From NCBI GenBank assembly GCA_905480065.1, contig CAJQOV010000136.1:1-6812 (forward strand): a stretch of 6,812 nucleotides of DNA, written 5' to 3'. The notes below the pieces were generated by a model that saw only the letters and a list, made by a program, of their open reading frames with translations, made no database searches and was not told the origin of the DNA. A program made the position numbers and the translations under genes. Every line of letters begins with the position of its first letter. Positions within the stretch are counted from its first letter, which is position 1. This stretch comes from an uncultured Gammaproteobacteria bacterium. Lineage in GTDB: Bacteria > Pseudomonadota > Gammaproteobacteria > UBA9214. Shown piece by piece: positions 1 through 6,811 of the stretch.

Positions 1-1263
1 CTCACTCGGCACACGCAGACCGGACAGCAGATCCACGGTAGTTTCGGAAGTCGTTGGCTTGCGCAACCACGCAGGGGTGCGGGACGTGTCGTTGCTGCCC
101 AGCACCACAAACCGGTCCAGCTGATGACTGTCCAGGGTTGCGATCGCTGCATCCAGCTCGGTGAAATCATAGCCGATGCCATCCCTGGACAGCAGCTCGG
201 GACTCGCCAGCGAGAATATCCTGATGGTATCGATCCCCACTGCCCTGGCGAGACCATACAGATCATCGGGCCAGATGGCAGCGTCGATATCCGTGCGCAT
301 ACCATGCTCCTCTGCACAGGCCGCAAAAAAATGCCTGCCGGTGACCGTTCCCGGCTCTGGATCGATCACCACGTAGGCGCGCCGGACCAGCTCGTCAAAC
401 TGTCCGTCACTTCGATCGATCCCGCAGCTAACCCGGTAGAATCCCCTGCGTAGCGTCCGCAACGGAATAACTGCGCTTCCGCCACCAGAGCGACCAGGCT
501 CCAGATCGATCGGGATTTTTGCAACTGTGGCTTTCTGAACCGGGTCGGAAATTTCACAGTCCAGTTTATCCTGGCCCGGCACGGTTGACAGCGTAAACGC
601 ACCAACAGCCCCGATCGGATAAACCGCCATGGGCTGATCCGGCGTCAGCCATGCTGTAACGGGGGTTAACGTCTGGCTCCCGCGCTTGCCGGTGAAACTC
701 ACATTATCCAGCAGGCAGTCACCGGCACTGCTAATGGACAGGCGCATAAAATGCGGCACCTCAGCGGATGGAACTTTTCGGTTGCCGTCAACGGTGAAAG
801 ACAAGTCAAGGTTCTGTAGCCCCGCCTGCAGACGCTCACTGTAGGACAGCGACTGGAGCCAGCTGCCGGTAAATGCAATCACGCCGACGCTAACGGCCGC
901 AGCGCAGCGCAGACTGGCCCGAAACCGGTACTGCTGTCCGTCCAGCAGCAGATAGGTCGGATACACCAGGGTATAGCCTCCCTTGGTCAGCCCTGGCAAT
1001 TGCAGCGAGTGGTTACCGGAGATGGCATTGACGGAAGCACGGACTGGCACGCGCGACCGATCCGCTTGCGCCTTGCTGTAGCGAGGAAAGCGCCGGATGT
1101 CGACATTGACTATCCCGAGCTCGAAGCCGCCGTCCTGCACAAACTCCGTCCCGGCATCTGCGGGTGTGGACTGCCCGGCAAGCGCATAACTACCAGTCAC
1201 CCCCGCAACCACCAGGCAACAAAAAGCAACCGCAGGCAAGAGTGCGCGGGGTATGTAACGCAT
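1..1263 (-). CDS. Secreted glycoside hydrolase (PslG/GH39-like barrel) with N-terminal carbohydrate-binding-like domain, 3' end cut by window edge
   Basis: The frame is open from ATG at 1263 to the left edge (421 codons, no stop), so the C-terminus is missing. Residues 1-29 form a clear Sec signal peptide: Arg2 and Arg6, a hydrophobic core, and an A-L-A cleavage site before Gly30. Residues about 41-190 run from a GGFELG motif to a closing DNVSF strand, the layout of a CBM4/9-type jelly roll. Residues about 200-300 look like a second beta-sandwich ending in AYVVIDPEP. From His311 the sequence resembles the start of a clan GH-A TIM barrel: VGIDTIRIF (342-350), GYDFTELDAAI (364-374), then FVVLG (385-389) and PAWLR. 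The catalytic glutamates would lie beyond the edge. In EPS loci such enzymes (for example PslG, GH39) act in the periplasm on nascent polymer; that role is inferred here. The ATG lies 2 nt after the stop of the upstream sulfotransferase with no clear Shine-Dalgarno, which suggests translational coupling. Signal peptide and frame are certain; the exact GH family is not. Confidence 0.85.
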   Translation of the reverse strand, partial: MRYIPRALLPAVAFCCLVVAGVTGSYALAGQSTPADAGTEFVQDGGFELGIVNVDIRRFPRYSKAQADRSRVPVRASVNAISGNHSLQLPGLTKGGYTLVYPTYLLLDGQQYRFRASLRCAAAVSVGVIAFTGSWLQSLSYSERLQAGLQNLDLSFTVDGNRKVPSAEVPHFMRLSISSAGDCLLDNVSFTGKRGSQTLTPVTAWLTPDQPMAVYPIGAVGAFTLSTVPGQDKLDCEISDPVQKATVAKIPIDLEPGRSGGGSAVIPLRTLRRGFYRVSCGIDRSDGQFDELVRRAYVVIDPEPGTVTGRHFFAACAEEHGMRTDIDAAIWPDDLYGLARAVGIDTIRIFSLASPELLSRDGIGYDFTELDAAIATLDSHQLDRFVVLGSNDTSRTPAWLRKPTTSETTVDLLSGLRVPSE

Positions 1264-1265
1264 GA

Positions 1266-2183
1266 TCAGGGCCGGTACCCCAGCCTGGAAATCACCGGCT
1301 CCATGGCATCGTACAGAACGGCATCATACTCGGCGTCGCGCGGGTCCCTGCCGCTCGGGTTTCTGTTGCGCAACTCGGGCCCCCGGGTTACGTACTCGTG
1401 CGCGCGCTGCGAGTCATCCAGCTGCGAAAATGCGAAAATGCCGCGCAACACGCCGTGCGGGTCTGCCACGAAGTCCTCGTAGCGGACCTCCAGGTATTGT
1501 CCCGCATCGAGGCTTTCCCGTTCCGCCCATGCCACCTCGATGATTTTCTTCCACTGCATGGCCGCCAGGACCCCGGGGGCGCTACCTGCATCCTGCCACT
1601 GGCGAATGTCGCTCTCAGTGAGCCCCCCCTGCCAGAATGGTCTTTCCAGGCCACCGCCCTCGCGCCAGAACCCCACCCTGAGCAGCGAACGGACCACCGC
1701 ACGCCCGTCCCGGATGATGTGTACGAAGCGTGCATCCGGAAAAATGCTGTGCAAAAAATGCATTCGTGTGGGTCCGGTCAGCTTGGCGCTGAACCGGGCT
1801 CGCCCCTGCCAGAACAGGGTTTTGCTCACGGCGTCCCGTACCCGGGCCACAACGGCATCACTGGCTGCTTCGTCCTGCAGATAGTTCCCGGCAAAACTCG
1901 CGCCAGCATGGGTATTCCAGAAACGGTAGGCTTCATCAGGCTGGGGCAGGTACCGGTTCCCGAACACGGTGCGACCATGCTGACGCTTGCGACCGGTAAC
2001 CGCCCACCATTGATTATCCAGTACGCGGCGCAGCAGGTTCAGTGCAGGGACCGCGGGCAGCATCTCGGAGTAGTTTGTCGGCCAGCCAAGCCGCTCATGA
2101 CGCGAAGCCGCCTCGAAAATAACGGTCGTGCCACTCCGCGGGCACCCGACAAAAAAGACCGGCTTTTCGATAACCCTGGCCAT
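1266..2183 (-). CDS. Sulfotransferase family protein (PAPS-dependent type), second of two
   Basis: This 305-residue protein probably moves a sulfuryl group from PAPS to a hydroxyl acceptor, by context a sugar of the EPS repeat unit or its lipid-linked precursor. The 5'-phosphosulfate-binding loop is textbook: FFVGCPRSGTT at residues 10-20 directly after a short N-terminal strand. The 3'-phosphate-binding element is also present: FVHIIRDGRAVVRS at 153-166, with the expected Arg and Ser. A RYEDFVADP segment (234-242) matches the conserved late motif of the Sulfotransf_3-type fold. There is no signal peptide or membrane segment, so the protein should be cytoplasmic. Length is normal for the family. 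ATG at 2183 is preferred because the loop follows directly; an in-frame GTG at 2201 would add six residues, and neither has a good ribosome-binding site. It lies 68 bp after the glycosyltransferase gene and its TGA sits 2 nt before the glycosidase ATG. The acceptor cannot be read from sequence. Confidence 0.88.
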   Translation of the reverse strand: MARVIEKPVFFVGCPRSGTTVIFEAASRHERLGWPTNYSEMLPAVPALNLLRRVLDNQWWAVTGRKRQHGRTVFGNRYLPQPDEAYRFWNTHAGASFAGNYLQDEAASDAVVARVRDAVSKTLFWQGRARFSAKLTGPTRMHFLHSIFPDARFVHIIRDGRAVVRSLLRVGFWREGGGLERPFWQGGLTESDIRQWQDAGSAPGVLAAMQWKKIIEVAWAERESLDAGQYLEVRYEDFVADPHGVLRGIFAFSQLDDSQRAHEYVTRGPELRNRNPSGRDPRDAEYDAVLYDAMEPVISRLGYRP

Positions 2184-2251
2184 TACATTACGCCCGACCA
2201 CACACCGTAAATCCGACCAACAGTGTTGAGAGCATATGCCTTGTCCATGTT

Positions 2252-3370
2252 TTAATTATGCTGGCCAGTTCCGGATAACAGCTCGAGGTACCGGCTTGCT
2301 ACCGATGCCGGTGCATACCTGGCAACAACGAACTGTTCGGCCCTGGACCCGATATCCTCCCTCAGGGCATCCTCCGTGAGCAGATTCTCCACCAGTCGCA
2401 CCATCTCGTCCGGCGTCCCGGGGACTCCACCCAGCCCATGCTGACGGATCAGGCCGTCCGGATCGAAATAGGACACGACCGGGACTTTACGCACCCAGGC
2501 CTGCAGAAAAGAGTTCGGAAACCCCTCGCTCTCGGAGGTATTGACGAAGACCTTCGCACGCAGCATTTCCTGGTTCACCTCTGCATAGGGGAGCGCGCCC
2601 CTGAACTCCAGATTGGCCACCTGCCGCGCCTCGTCCCTGACTCGTTCAAAGTAGTCTTCCAGGCCCGGGGCAGGCCCGCCGATCATCACCACACGGCGAT
2701 TGGGCAGTGACCTGGCCAGCGCAATCGCCAGTTCCGGACGCTTGAACGGCCGCAGGTTGTTTACCCAGAGCACGTCGATATCCCGGTTCACCGGATCCGA
2801 CCCGGTCGGCAACTCGACGGCCATGTTCACGGGCACACTCTCCAGGCGGTAGTGATCACGCAGCAGGTCGACCTGGCGCGTGCCCTGTGCCGCGATCAGA
2901 TGGGCATGCCGCAAGCCGTATTCATAGATTTTCCGGTCACGCCAGTACTGGATGAGCTGCTGCCCTGGCAGGCAATCGGAGTCATGCGCGATCCGGAAGA
3001 TGAAGATTTTTCCCCGCTGCCTGCAGAACTCCGCCACGATGCCGGTCAGTGCACCGGCACAGGACTGGTAGTACACGTCTGCATCTGCCTTGCCGAGCGC
3101 ACGCCACACCGAGGTCATCCGTGGATAGAGGAATCGCAGCACCGGAAACCCGGCACCGGGCCGGTAGGTCTTCAGCACACGGATAGCCCCGATGACTTCC
3201 TCATCCTGCTGACCGTAGTCCTTGACCACCGTGCTGACTTGCAGGCCGAGCTCGGCAAAGGCACGCGCCAGCAAGGTCTGCTGAACCGATTCACCCCCGA
3301 TGTAGGTTGCGCTGAATGCCGGATTCAGCACCGGATAGTTATCCAGGCCAACCAGGCAAATGCTTTTCAT
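2252..3370 (-). CDS. Glycosyltransferase, GT4-like (GT-B fold)
   Basis: The protein (372 residues from ATG 3370) should transfer a sugar from a nucleotide-sugar donor to a growing lipid-linked glycan at the cytoplasmic face of the inner membrane. The N-terminal Rossmann half starts MKSICLVGLDNYPVLNP and carries GGESVQQTLLARAF (25-38), the glycine-rich acceptor-side loop typical of GT4 enzymes. The C-terminal donor half begins near VNNLRPFKRPEL (203-214), where Arg and Lys usually contact the donor phosphates. It continues to SESEGFPNSFLQAW (279-292), the family's E-x7-E region; the second Glu is replaced here by Gln, as I recall for some GT4 subgroups. No signal peptide or transmembrane helix is visible. 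An in-frame GTG at 3412 (14 residues more, with a weak AGG upstream) and a GTG at 3388 are alternative starts; the ATG has no Shine-Dalgarno but matches where the domain begins. It follows the first sulfotransferase closely. Donor and linkage are unknown. Confidence 0.88.
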   Translation of the reverse strand: MKSICLVGLDNYPVLNPAFSATYIGGESVQQTLLARAFAELGLQVSTVVKDYGQQDEEVIGAIRVLKTYRPGAGFPVLRFLYPRMTSVWRALGKADADVYYQSCAGALTGIVAEFCRQRGKIFIFRIAHDSDCLPGQQLIQYWRDRKIYEYGLRHAHLIAAQGTRQVDLLRDHYRLESVPVNMAVELPTGSDPVNRDIDVLWVNNLRPFKRPELAIALARSLPNRRVVMIGGPAPGLEDYFERVRDEARQVANLEFRGALPYAEVNQEMLRAKVFVNTSESEGFPNSFLQAWVRKVPVVSYFDPDGLIRQHGLGGVPGTPDEMVRLVENLLTEDALREDIGSRAEQFVVARYAPASVASRYLELLSGTGQHN

Positions 3371-3435
3371 GGGCGGGTTATTGCTCACGGCAACGCGCTC
3401 TGCAGTACCCACCGGGATGCCTGACGTTGCACGGC

Positions 3436-4236
3436 TCAGGCATCATGCACTGCAACAGATAATTCAGCCTTGGCACCGGCTGGCGCACCCTGGCACTGTT
3501 GCGCGCGCAGTACGTCGAGCTGTTGCAGGATCTTGCGGGTGGACTTGCCGGTAAACTTTTCCAGCAACCAGGCCGCTGCCTTGACCAGCGGATAGTGCGC
3601 GCGCTTGCCGCGATACAGACCCGGATTCCTGGGATCGGCAAGGTCTCTGCCGACAAATGCCGCCAGGCGTTCGAATTCCTGCTGGCCCTGCATGAACTCA
3701 CGGTAATTCAGCACCAGATACGGGTTTTTCGCCGCGCGCAGATAGCCGATTATCCTTTCGTTGTGTTCACACCAGCGGCTGAGATACTGCCACGCACGCA
3801 CCGGGTTCAGGTATTGACGCCGGATTCCGCCCTGCCGGAAGCGCGGCCAGAGTTGCTCCGGCGCACGATAGATCACGACCAGGCGGTGCTCCGGGAGCCG
3901 GTCTCTCCACAATGGGTAGGTCAGCGTGGTCCTGGGATCCTTGAAGCCCCAGTCGCGATGCAATGAATTACACGTTTCGATGATTTCCAGCATGCGGCGC
4001 TCCTGCCGGGCGTCCATGCACAACTTCTCCGGCGCGGTCATATCATAAATCCGGTACGTGTCGACCCCAAGGATTTCCATATTGAGCGCCAGGGTCGACT
4101 CCCTTTCATACTTGTTACCGGAATCGTATGAGACCGTCTCTTCGAAATGCTCGCCCATCACAATGCCCGAGTTGTGCAGCGTCCGGGACACCAGTGTTGT
4201 TCCGGACTTGTGCATTCCCAGGATCACGTAAATCAT
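3436..4236 (-). CDS. Sulfotransferase-like protein with divergent 3'-phosphate site, first of two
   Basis: The protein has 266 residues. It begins MIYVILGMHKSGTT, a P-loop-like 5'-phosphosulfate-binding loop at residues 5-14 with HKSGTT in place of the usual PRSGTT. A second conserved block, WGFKDPRTTLTYPLW (96-110), is seen in many bacterial sulfotransferase-like proteins. At the expected 3'-phosphate site it reads VVIYRAPEQLWPRF (120-133): the Arg is kept but the usual Ser eight residues later is Arg132, so PAPS binding may differ. LNYREFM (176-182) matches the late Y-E motif. The C-terminal 40 residues are basic, then low in motif content. No signal peptide or membrane segment is seen. I start at ATG 4236 because the loop follows at once; GGAG lies 11 nt upstream. 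A TTG at 4245 would add three residues but sits only 2 nt from that GGAG. By context it modifies the EPS glycan; function as an active sulfotransferase is inferred from the fold motifs only. Confidence 0.85.
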   Translation of the reverse strand: MIYVILGMHKSGTTLVSRTLHNSGIVMGEHFEETVSYDSGNKYERESTLALNMEILGVDTYRIYDMTAPEKLCMDARQERRMLEIIETCNSLHRDWGFKDPRTTLTYPLWRDRLPEHRLVVIYRAPEQLWPRFRQGGIRRQYLNPVRAWQYLSRWCEHNERIIGYLRAAKNPYLVLNYREFMQGQQEFERLAAFVGRDLADPRNPGLYRGKRAHYPLVKAAAWLLEKFTGKSTRKILQQLDVLRAQQCQGAPAGAKAELSVAVHDA

Positions 4237-4294
4237 CAGAGTCAAAACTCCATGCTATGGAAAACAGGACACTCCATTGTAGGAAAAGATCAAG

Positions 4295-5761
4295 CTAGCC
4301 TGCCGGCGGTCGACGCCAGGTTTCCTTGCCCAGATAGGCCAGGATCAGCCACTTGTAGCCTGTTGCAACAAGCAAGGCCAGGTATACACACACGAAAATC
4401 GCAGCCGCAGCAAAAAGCAGTAAAAACTGGTTTGTTACACCAGAGTAACGCACCAGTAAAACACTCGGCAACACCGCCACTGCCGAACAGCCCAGAACGG
4501 TGGCTATGCCGCGCCAGTCCTGCACCTTCCGAAGTGACATGCCGGATATCCTGCAAACCTTGTTCAACTTGAAAATACTGTCTGCACCGATACTCAGTAC
4601 AGTTCCGAGCGCCGCGCCGGTAATCCCGAAACTGACTGCTCCAAAGTAGCTGCCCAGCACCGAGATCATGAACAGCCCCATACCCAGCCGCATGACAAAC
4701 ACACCCTGATTGAAGGCAGAGAGCACGCTGGTCATCTCAATCGACAGAATCGCCATCCCGACCAGGTACATCCTCATCGCCGGCGCCGCCTGAACATAGG
4801 CATCGGTAAACAGAAATGAAATCACCTGCCCGGAAAACATGAACAGGAACGCAAGCAGCGGCAAAATAGCCCCGCCGATCGCCAGGTTGCTGCTACTGTT
4901 AAGAAAGACGATTTGCTTAACATCACCCTGCGCATGAGCGCGGTTCATGCGCGGCAAGATGACATTGACCACCGAGGATCGAACCACCTCCAGCAGCTGC
5001 GAGGCCAGACCTGCAACGGAAAATACCGCGAAAGTTCCGGTCTGGAAGAGTGCAGCGACGACCCACAGGTCTACCTGGCTGCGCACACTCTGTAGACCAG
5101 TGCTGACTCCGAACGGAATCGCATACTTTAGCTGGGCCTGAAGCTCCGGCCTTTTTACGACCCAGAATCGGCAGCTGTGTTTTTTGCAGAGGTACCAGAA
5201 CAGCAAGACCAGACGGAACGCTGCATAAAACAGTAACACCAACAGAACATATTCAATATCCCTGGTATACCAGGCAGCGCCCAGCACCAGGCAACTGCGA
5301 ATCAGCGCCAGGGACATAGTGGCATTCGACTGCCACCTGACATTCTCATCCGCTGCCGGGAGCACCTCGATCAGGAATGATGCGGCCCAGAACACGATAA
5401 ATAAAGGAAGCACGTATGCATTGCCCGGCATTCCCTGCATGAAGGACGGCTGCAGCGGATTCCAGGGACCAATAACAATGGCCACCACAATTCCCACGCT
5501 GAGCAGAAACAGGAAGGCGTTATTGACGTATAGAAACCGGCTTTGAGCGCTCTCGCGCGACAGAAAATAGTACAGGCTGCGCGGAAGACCCAGCGGGGCG
5601 AATACCATTACCGTATTCACAAACAACCAGAAATACCGGTACGCTCCGAAATCATCCACGTCGAGCAGACGTACCAGCAACATCGGCGTGAAAAGCTGGA
5701 GGAAGCGAGCAAGGAGCTGCGCCTTACCCAGGGCAACAATCTTCCCTCTAGTCGACGCCAT
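4295..5761 (-). CDS. Polysaccharide flippase (Wzx/MATE-like, oligosaccharide translocase family)
   Basis: This 488-residue protein is almost entirely hydrophobic helices joined by short charged loops, the profile of a 12-14 helix Wzx-type transporter of the MOP superfamily, and its length is normal for that group. It should flip undecaprenyl-linked repeat units from the cytoplasmic to the periplasmic face of the inner membrane. The N-terminus, with KIVALGKAQLLARFLQLFTP followed by LLVRLLDVDDFGAYRYF, is the typical first helix and conserved D-F-G-x-Y/YR loop of this family. A second repeat-like half begins near KYAIPFGVSTGLQSVRSQVD, where these proteins resume with P-F/G and charged residues. 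The tail KETWRRPPAG is cytoplasmic and basic. ATG 5761 is preferred because it sits just before the first helix; GTG 5788 would add nine residues and overlaps the stop of a possible small upstream ORF (GTGA). Neither start has a strong Shine-Dalgarno. It is the first sure gene of the five-gene run. Confidence 0.9.
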   Translation of the reverse strand: MASTRGKIVALGKAQLLARFLQLFTPMLLVRLLDVDDFGAYRYFWLFVNTVMVFAPLGLPRSLYYFLSRESAQSRFLYVNNAFLFLLSVGIVVAIVIGPWNPLQPSFMQGMPGNAYVLPLFIVFWAASFLIEVLPAADENVRWQSNATMSLALIRSCLVLGAAWYTRDIEYVLLVLLFYAAFRLVLLFWYLCKKHSCRFWVVKRPELQAQLKYAIPFGVSTGLQSVRSQVDLWVVAALFQTGTFAVFSVAGLASQLLEVVRSSVVNVILPRMNRAHAQGDVKQIVFLNSSSNLAIGGAILPLLAFLFMFSGQVISFLFTDAYVQAAPAMRMYLVGMAILSIEMTSVLSAFNQGVFVMRLGMGLFMISVLGSYFGAVSFGITGAALGTVLSIGADSIFKLNKVCRISGMSLRKVQDWRGIATVLGCSAVAVLPSVLLVRYSGVTNQFLLLFAAAAIFVCVYLALLVATGYKWLILAYLGKETWRRPPAG

Positions 5762-5784
5762 TTGGATCCCGTTCGAGCACTGTT

Positions 5785-5889
5785 TCACCCCGTCGACAAA
5801 TCAACGTAACCGGACCTGGCCTGCGGATCATCTGCACGGATGGTTACACCCTTGTCGATCGGGTTGGGAATAATCGCCAGCGCGCACAT
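5785..5889 (-). CDS. Possible small ORF (34 aa) upstream of the flippase gene
   Basis: An ATG at 5889 opens a 34-codon frame ending in TGA at 5787-5785. The peptide starts MCALAIIPNPIDKGVTIRAD and ends GYVDLSTG. The stop overlaps the upstream GTG candidate of the flippase by the usual GTGA overlap. An AGG lies about 9 nt before the ATG. About two thirds of third codon positions are G or C by my count, which is compatible with coding but not proof in so short a frame. I recognise no family; it has no membrane helix or signal peptide. It could equally be chance or part of the flippase 5' leader. Confidence 0.2.
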   Translation of the reverse strand: MCALAIIPNPIDKGVTIRADDPQARSGYVDLSTG

Positions 5890-6037
5890 CAATCTATACC
5901 TGTGATAAACAGGGCCGGACGAAGCGTCTTATGGCGACAAGCGAAACACGTCCGGGCACAGCATGACCATACGGATACAGCCACGACTGCCCCGGGGGCT
6001 TGATCCGACACCCAGGCCAGCCTGCAATCCCTGTACA
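5890..6037 (-). other. Intergenic spacer between the EpsI-domain gene and the flippase operon
   Basis: This is the largest gap in the window and the natural place for a promoter of the flippase-to-glycosidase run. I see no convincing Rho-independent terminator after the EpsI stop: the only GC-rich palindrome (5989-5999) has no loop and no T tract in the minus-strand direction. A TATAGA box (minus strand, near 5892-5897) resembles a -10 element, but no matching -35 is found 16-18 bp upstream. No RNA gene is recognisable. Confidence 0.5.
5899..5913. promoter_or_regulatory. Short perfect dyad, possible operator
   Basis: The plus strand reads CCTGT-GATAA-ACAGG, two 5-bp arms around a 5-bp centre, directly upstream of a weak TATAGA -10-like box on the minus strand. 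The position suits a regulator site controlling the flippase operon, but an arm length of five can arise by chance and I do not recognise the motif. Confidence 0.2.
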
Positions 6038-6811
6038 CTAATCCGGAATATAATCAGCCAGGTAAGGGTGAACGGCAGCCGCAAAGCCTTCCAGTACCCG
6101 GTCTGCCTCGGCCAGGTCCTCGCCCGGTGCAACTAGCACCGTCAGTCGAACTAGCGCACCATCGGTGCGGTTGCGGGTCATGGAATCCCAGAACAGATAC
6201 CACTTTACCAGCCACTCGTTGGTAATAATGCGCCCGCGCTGCTGGAACCAGTAGTAGACCAGCTGGGTATAGTCGCCCTTCTTGATCAGCAACCGGTTCA
6301 CCATCAATGGCGCATCGCCAACCCTGACACCCTCAACGGGTCGAACGGAAAGGTCCTTGATCAGCCAGCCACCGCCCGGGATACAGGCACGCGGGGAATG
6401 CGCCGCCGAGCCGGCCGCCTGGTCGGCGTAATAGGCGACATAGAGATTGACCACCGCACCGGTATCATTTGTGAAATCGGACATGAGGTAGTCTTCCGCC
6501 TTGAGCGAATCGAGGATAATTTCTTCCAGCTTTTCGGTCACGCCCTTCCATCCGGAAAAGGCCAGCGGAAACTCCGCAAATACCCGGCGCTCGGGGATGA
6601 TGTTCTGCTTGCCGTGCACGTACAGGCTGACCACCACCAGCCCCGCCAGCAAGACCGGCACCGACCAGGAGAATGGGCTTACGGTTCTGCTGCGCCTCTC
6701 CAGGCCTTCCGGCAGCGCATCGGGCAGGTCAATGGCAAAGGCATCGGCCAGCGACATTTTATGGCTGCCGATCTTGGCCAGCAGCGCCATTTCCAGCACC
6801 AGGATCGCCAT
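6038..6811 (-). CDS. EpsI-domain protein, likely C-terminal part of an exosortase-EpsI fusion; 5' end cut by window edge
   Basis: The visible 257 residues end at TAG 6040-6038 and the frame reaches the right edge, so the true N-terminus is probably outside. EpsI is the partner domain of exosortases, inner-membrane transpeptidase-like proteins that process PEP-CTERM-type sorting signals and are usually encoded with EPS genes. The visible signature is HSPRACIPGGGW (138-149), the conserved H-S-P-x-x-C-x-P-G-x-G-W of EpsI, with YYWFQQRGR (186-194) and a late Arg-rich strand. A single transmembrane helix spans about 48-65, after which the EpsI domain lies in the periplasm. Residues 1-20, MAILVLEMALLAKIGSHKMS, are hydrophobic and would be the last helix of an exosortase rather than a natural start, which suggests the XrtD-like fused architecture. 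The ATG at 6811 is thus probably internal. A stand-alone EpsI with a long N-terminus is the alternative. EpsI identity is sure; the fusion is inferred. Confidence 0.85.
   Translation of the reverse strand: MAILVLEMALLAKIGSHKMSLADAFAIDLPDALPEGLERRSRTVSPFSWSVPVLLAGLVVVSLYVHGKQNIIPERRVFAEFPLAFSGWKGVTEKLEEIILDSLKAEDYLMSDFTNDTGAVVNLYVAYYADQAAGSAAHSPRACIPGGGWLIKDLSVRPVEGVRVGDAPLMVNRLLIKKGDYTQLVYYWFQQRGRIITNEWLVKWYLFWDSMTRNRTDGALVRLTVLVAPGEDLAEADRVLEGFAAAVHPYLADYIPD

Noticed and set aside
124..453. Plus-strand 109-codon open frame near the left edge
   Set aside because: It lies opposite the open-ended glycosidase frame, which has a signal peptide and continuous domain-like sequence.
229..513. Four copies of ATCGATC in the glycosidase gene
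   Set aside because: They fall in frame as Ile-Asp or similar codon pairs with irregular spacing, so chance and codon use explain them.
1398..2210. Plus-strand 270-codon open frame opposite the second sulfotransferase
   Set aside because: It is an antisense shadow: the minus-strand frame carries clear sulfotransferase motifs, while the plus-strand peptide is rich in Pro, Arg and His with no recognisable domain.
2852..3424. Plus-strand 190-codon open frame opposite the glycosyltransferase
   Set aside because: The opposite strand encodes an intact GT4-like enzyme with motifs across this region; the plus-strand peptide has no family features.
3490..3502. TGGCAC followed by TTGC, reminiscent of a sigma-54 promoter of the kind found before PEP-CTERM genes
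   Set aside because: The spacing is 2 nt rather than about 5, it is on the plus strand, and it lies inside the sulfotransferase gene.
5989..5999. GC-rich palindrome GCCCCGGGGGC as a terminator for the EpsI gene
   Set aside because: It has no loop and no following T tract on the minus strand, so it does not fit an intrinsic terminator.
5929..6132. Minus-strand 67-codon frame overlapping the end of the EpsI gene
   Set aside because: Most of it overlaps the conserved EpsI C-terminus in another frame and the peptide has no recognisable features.
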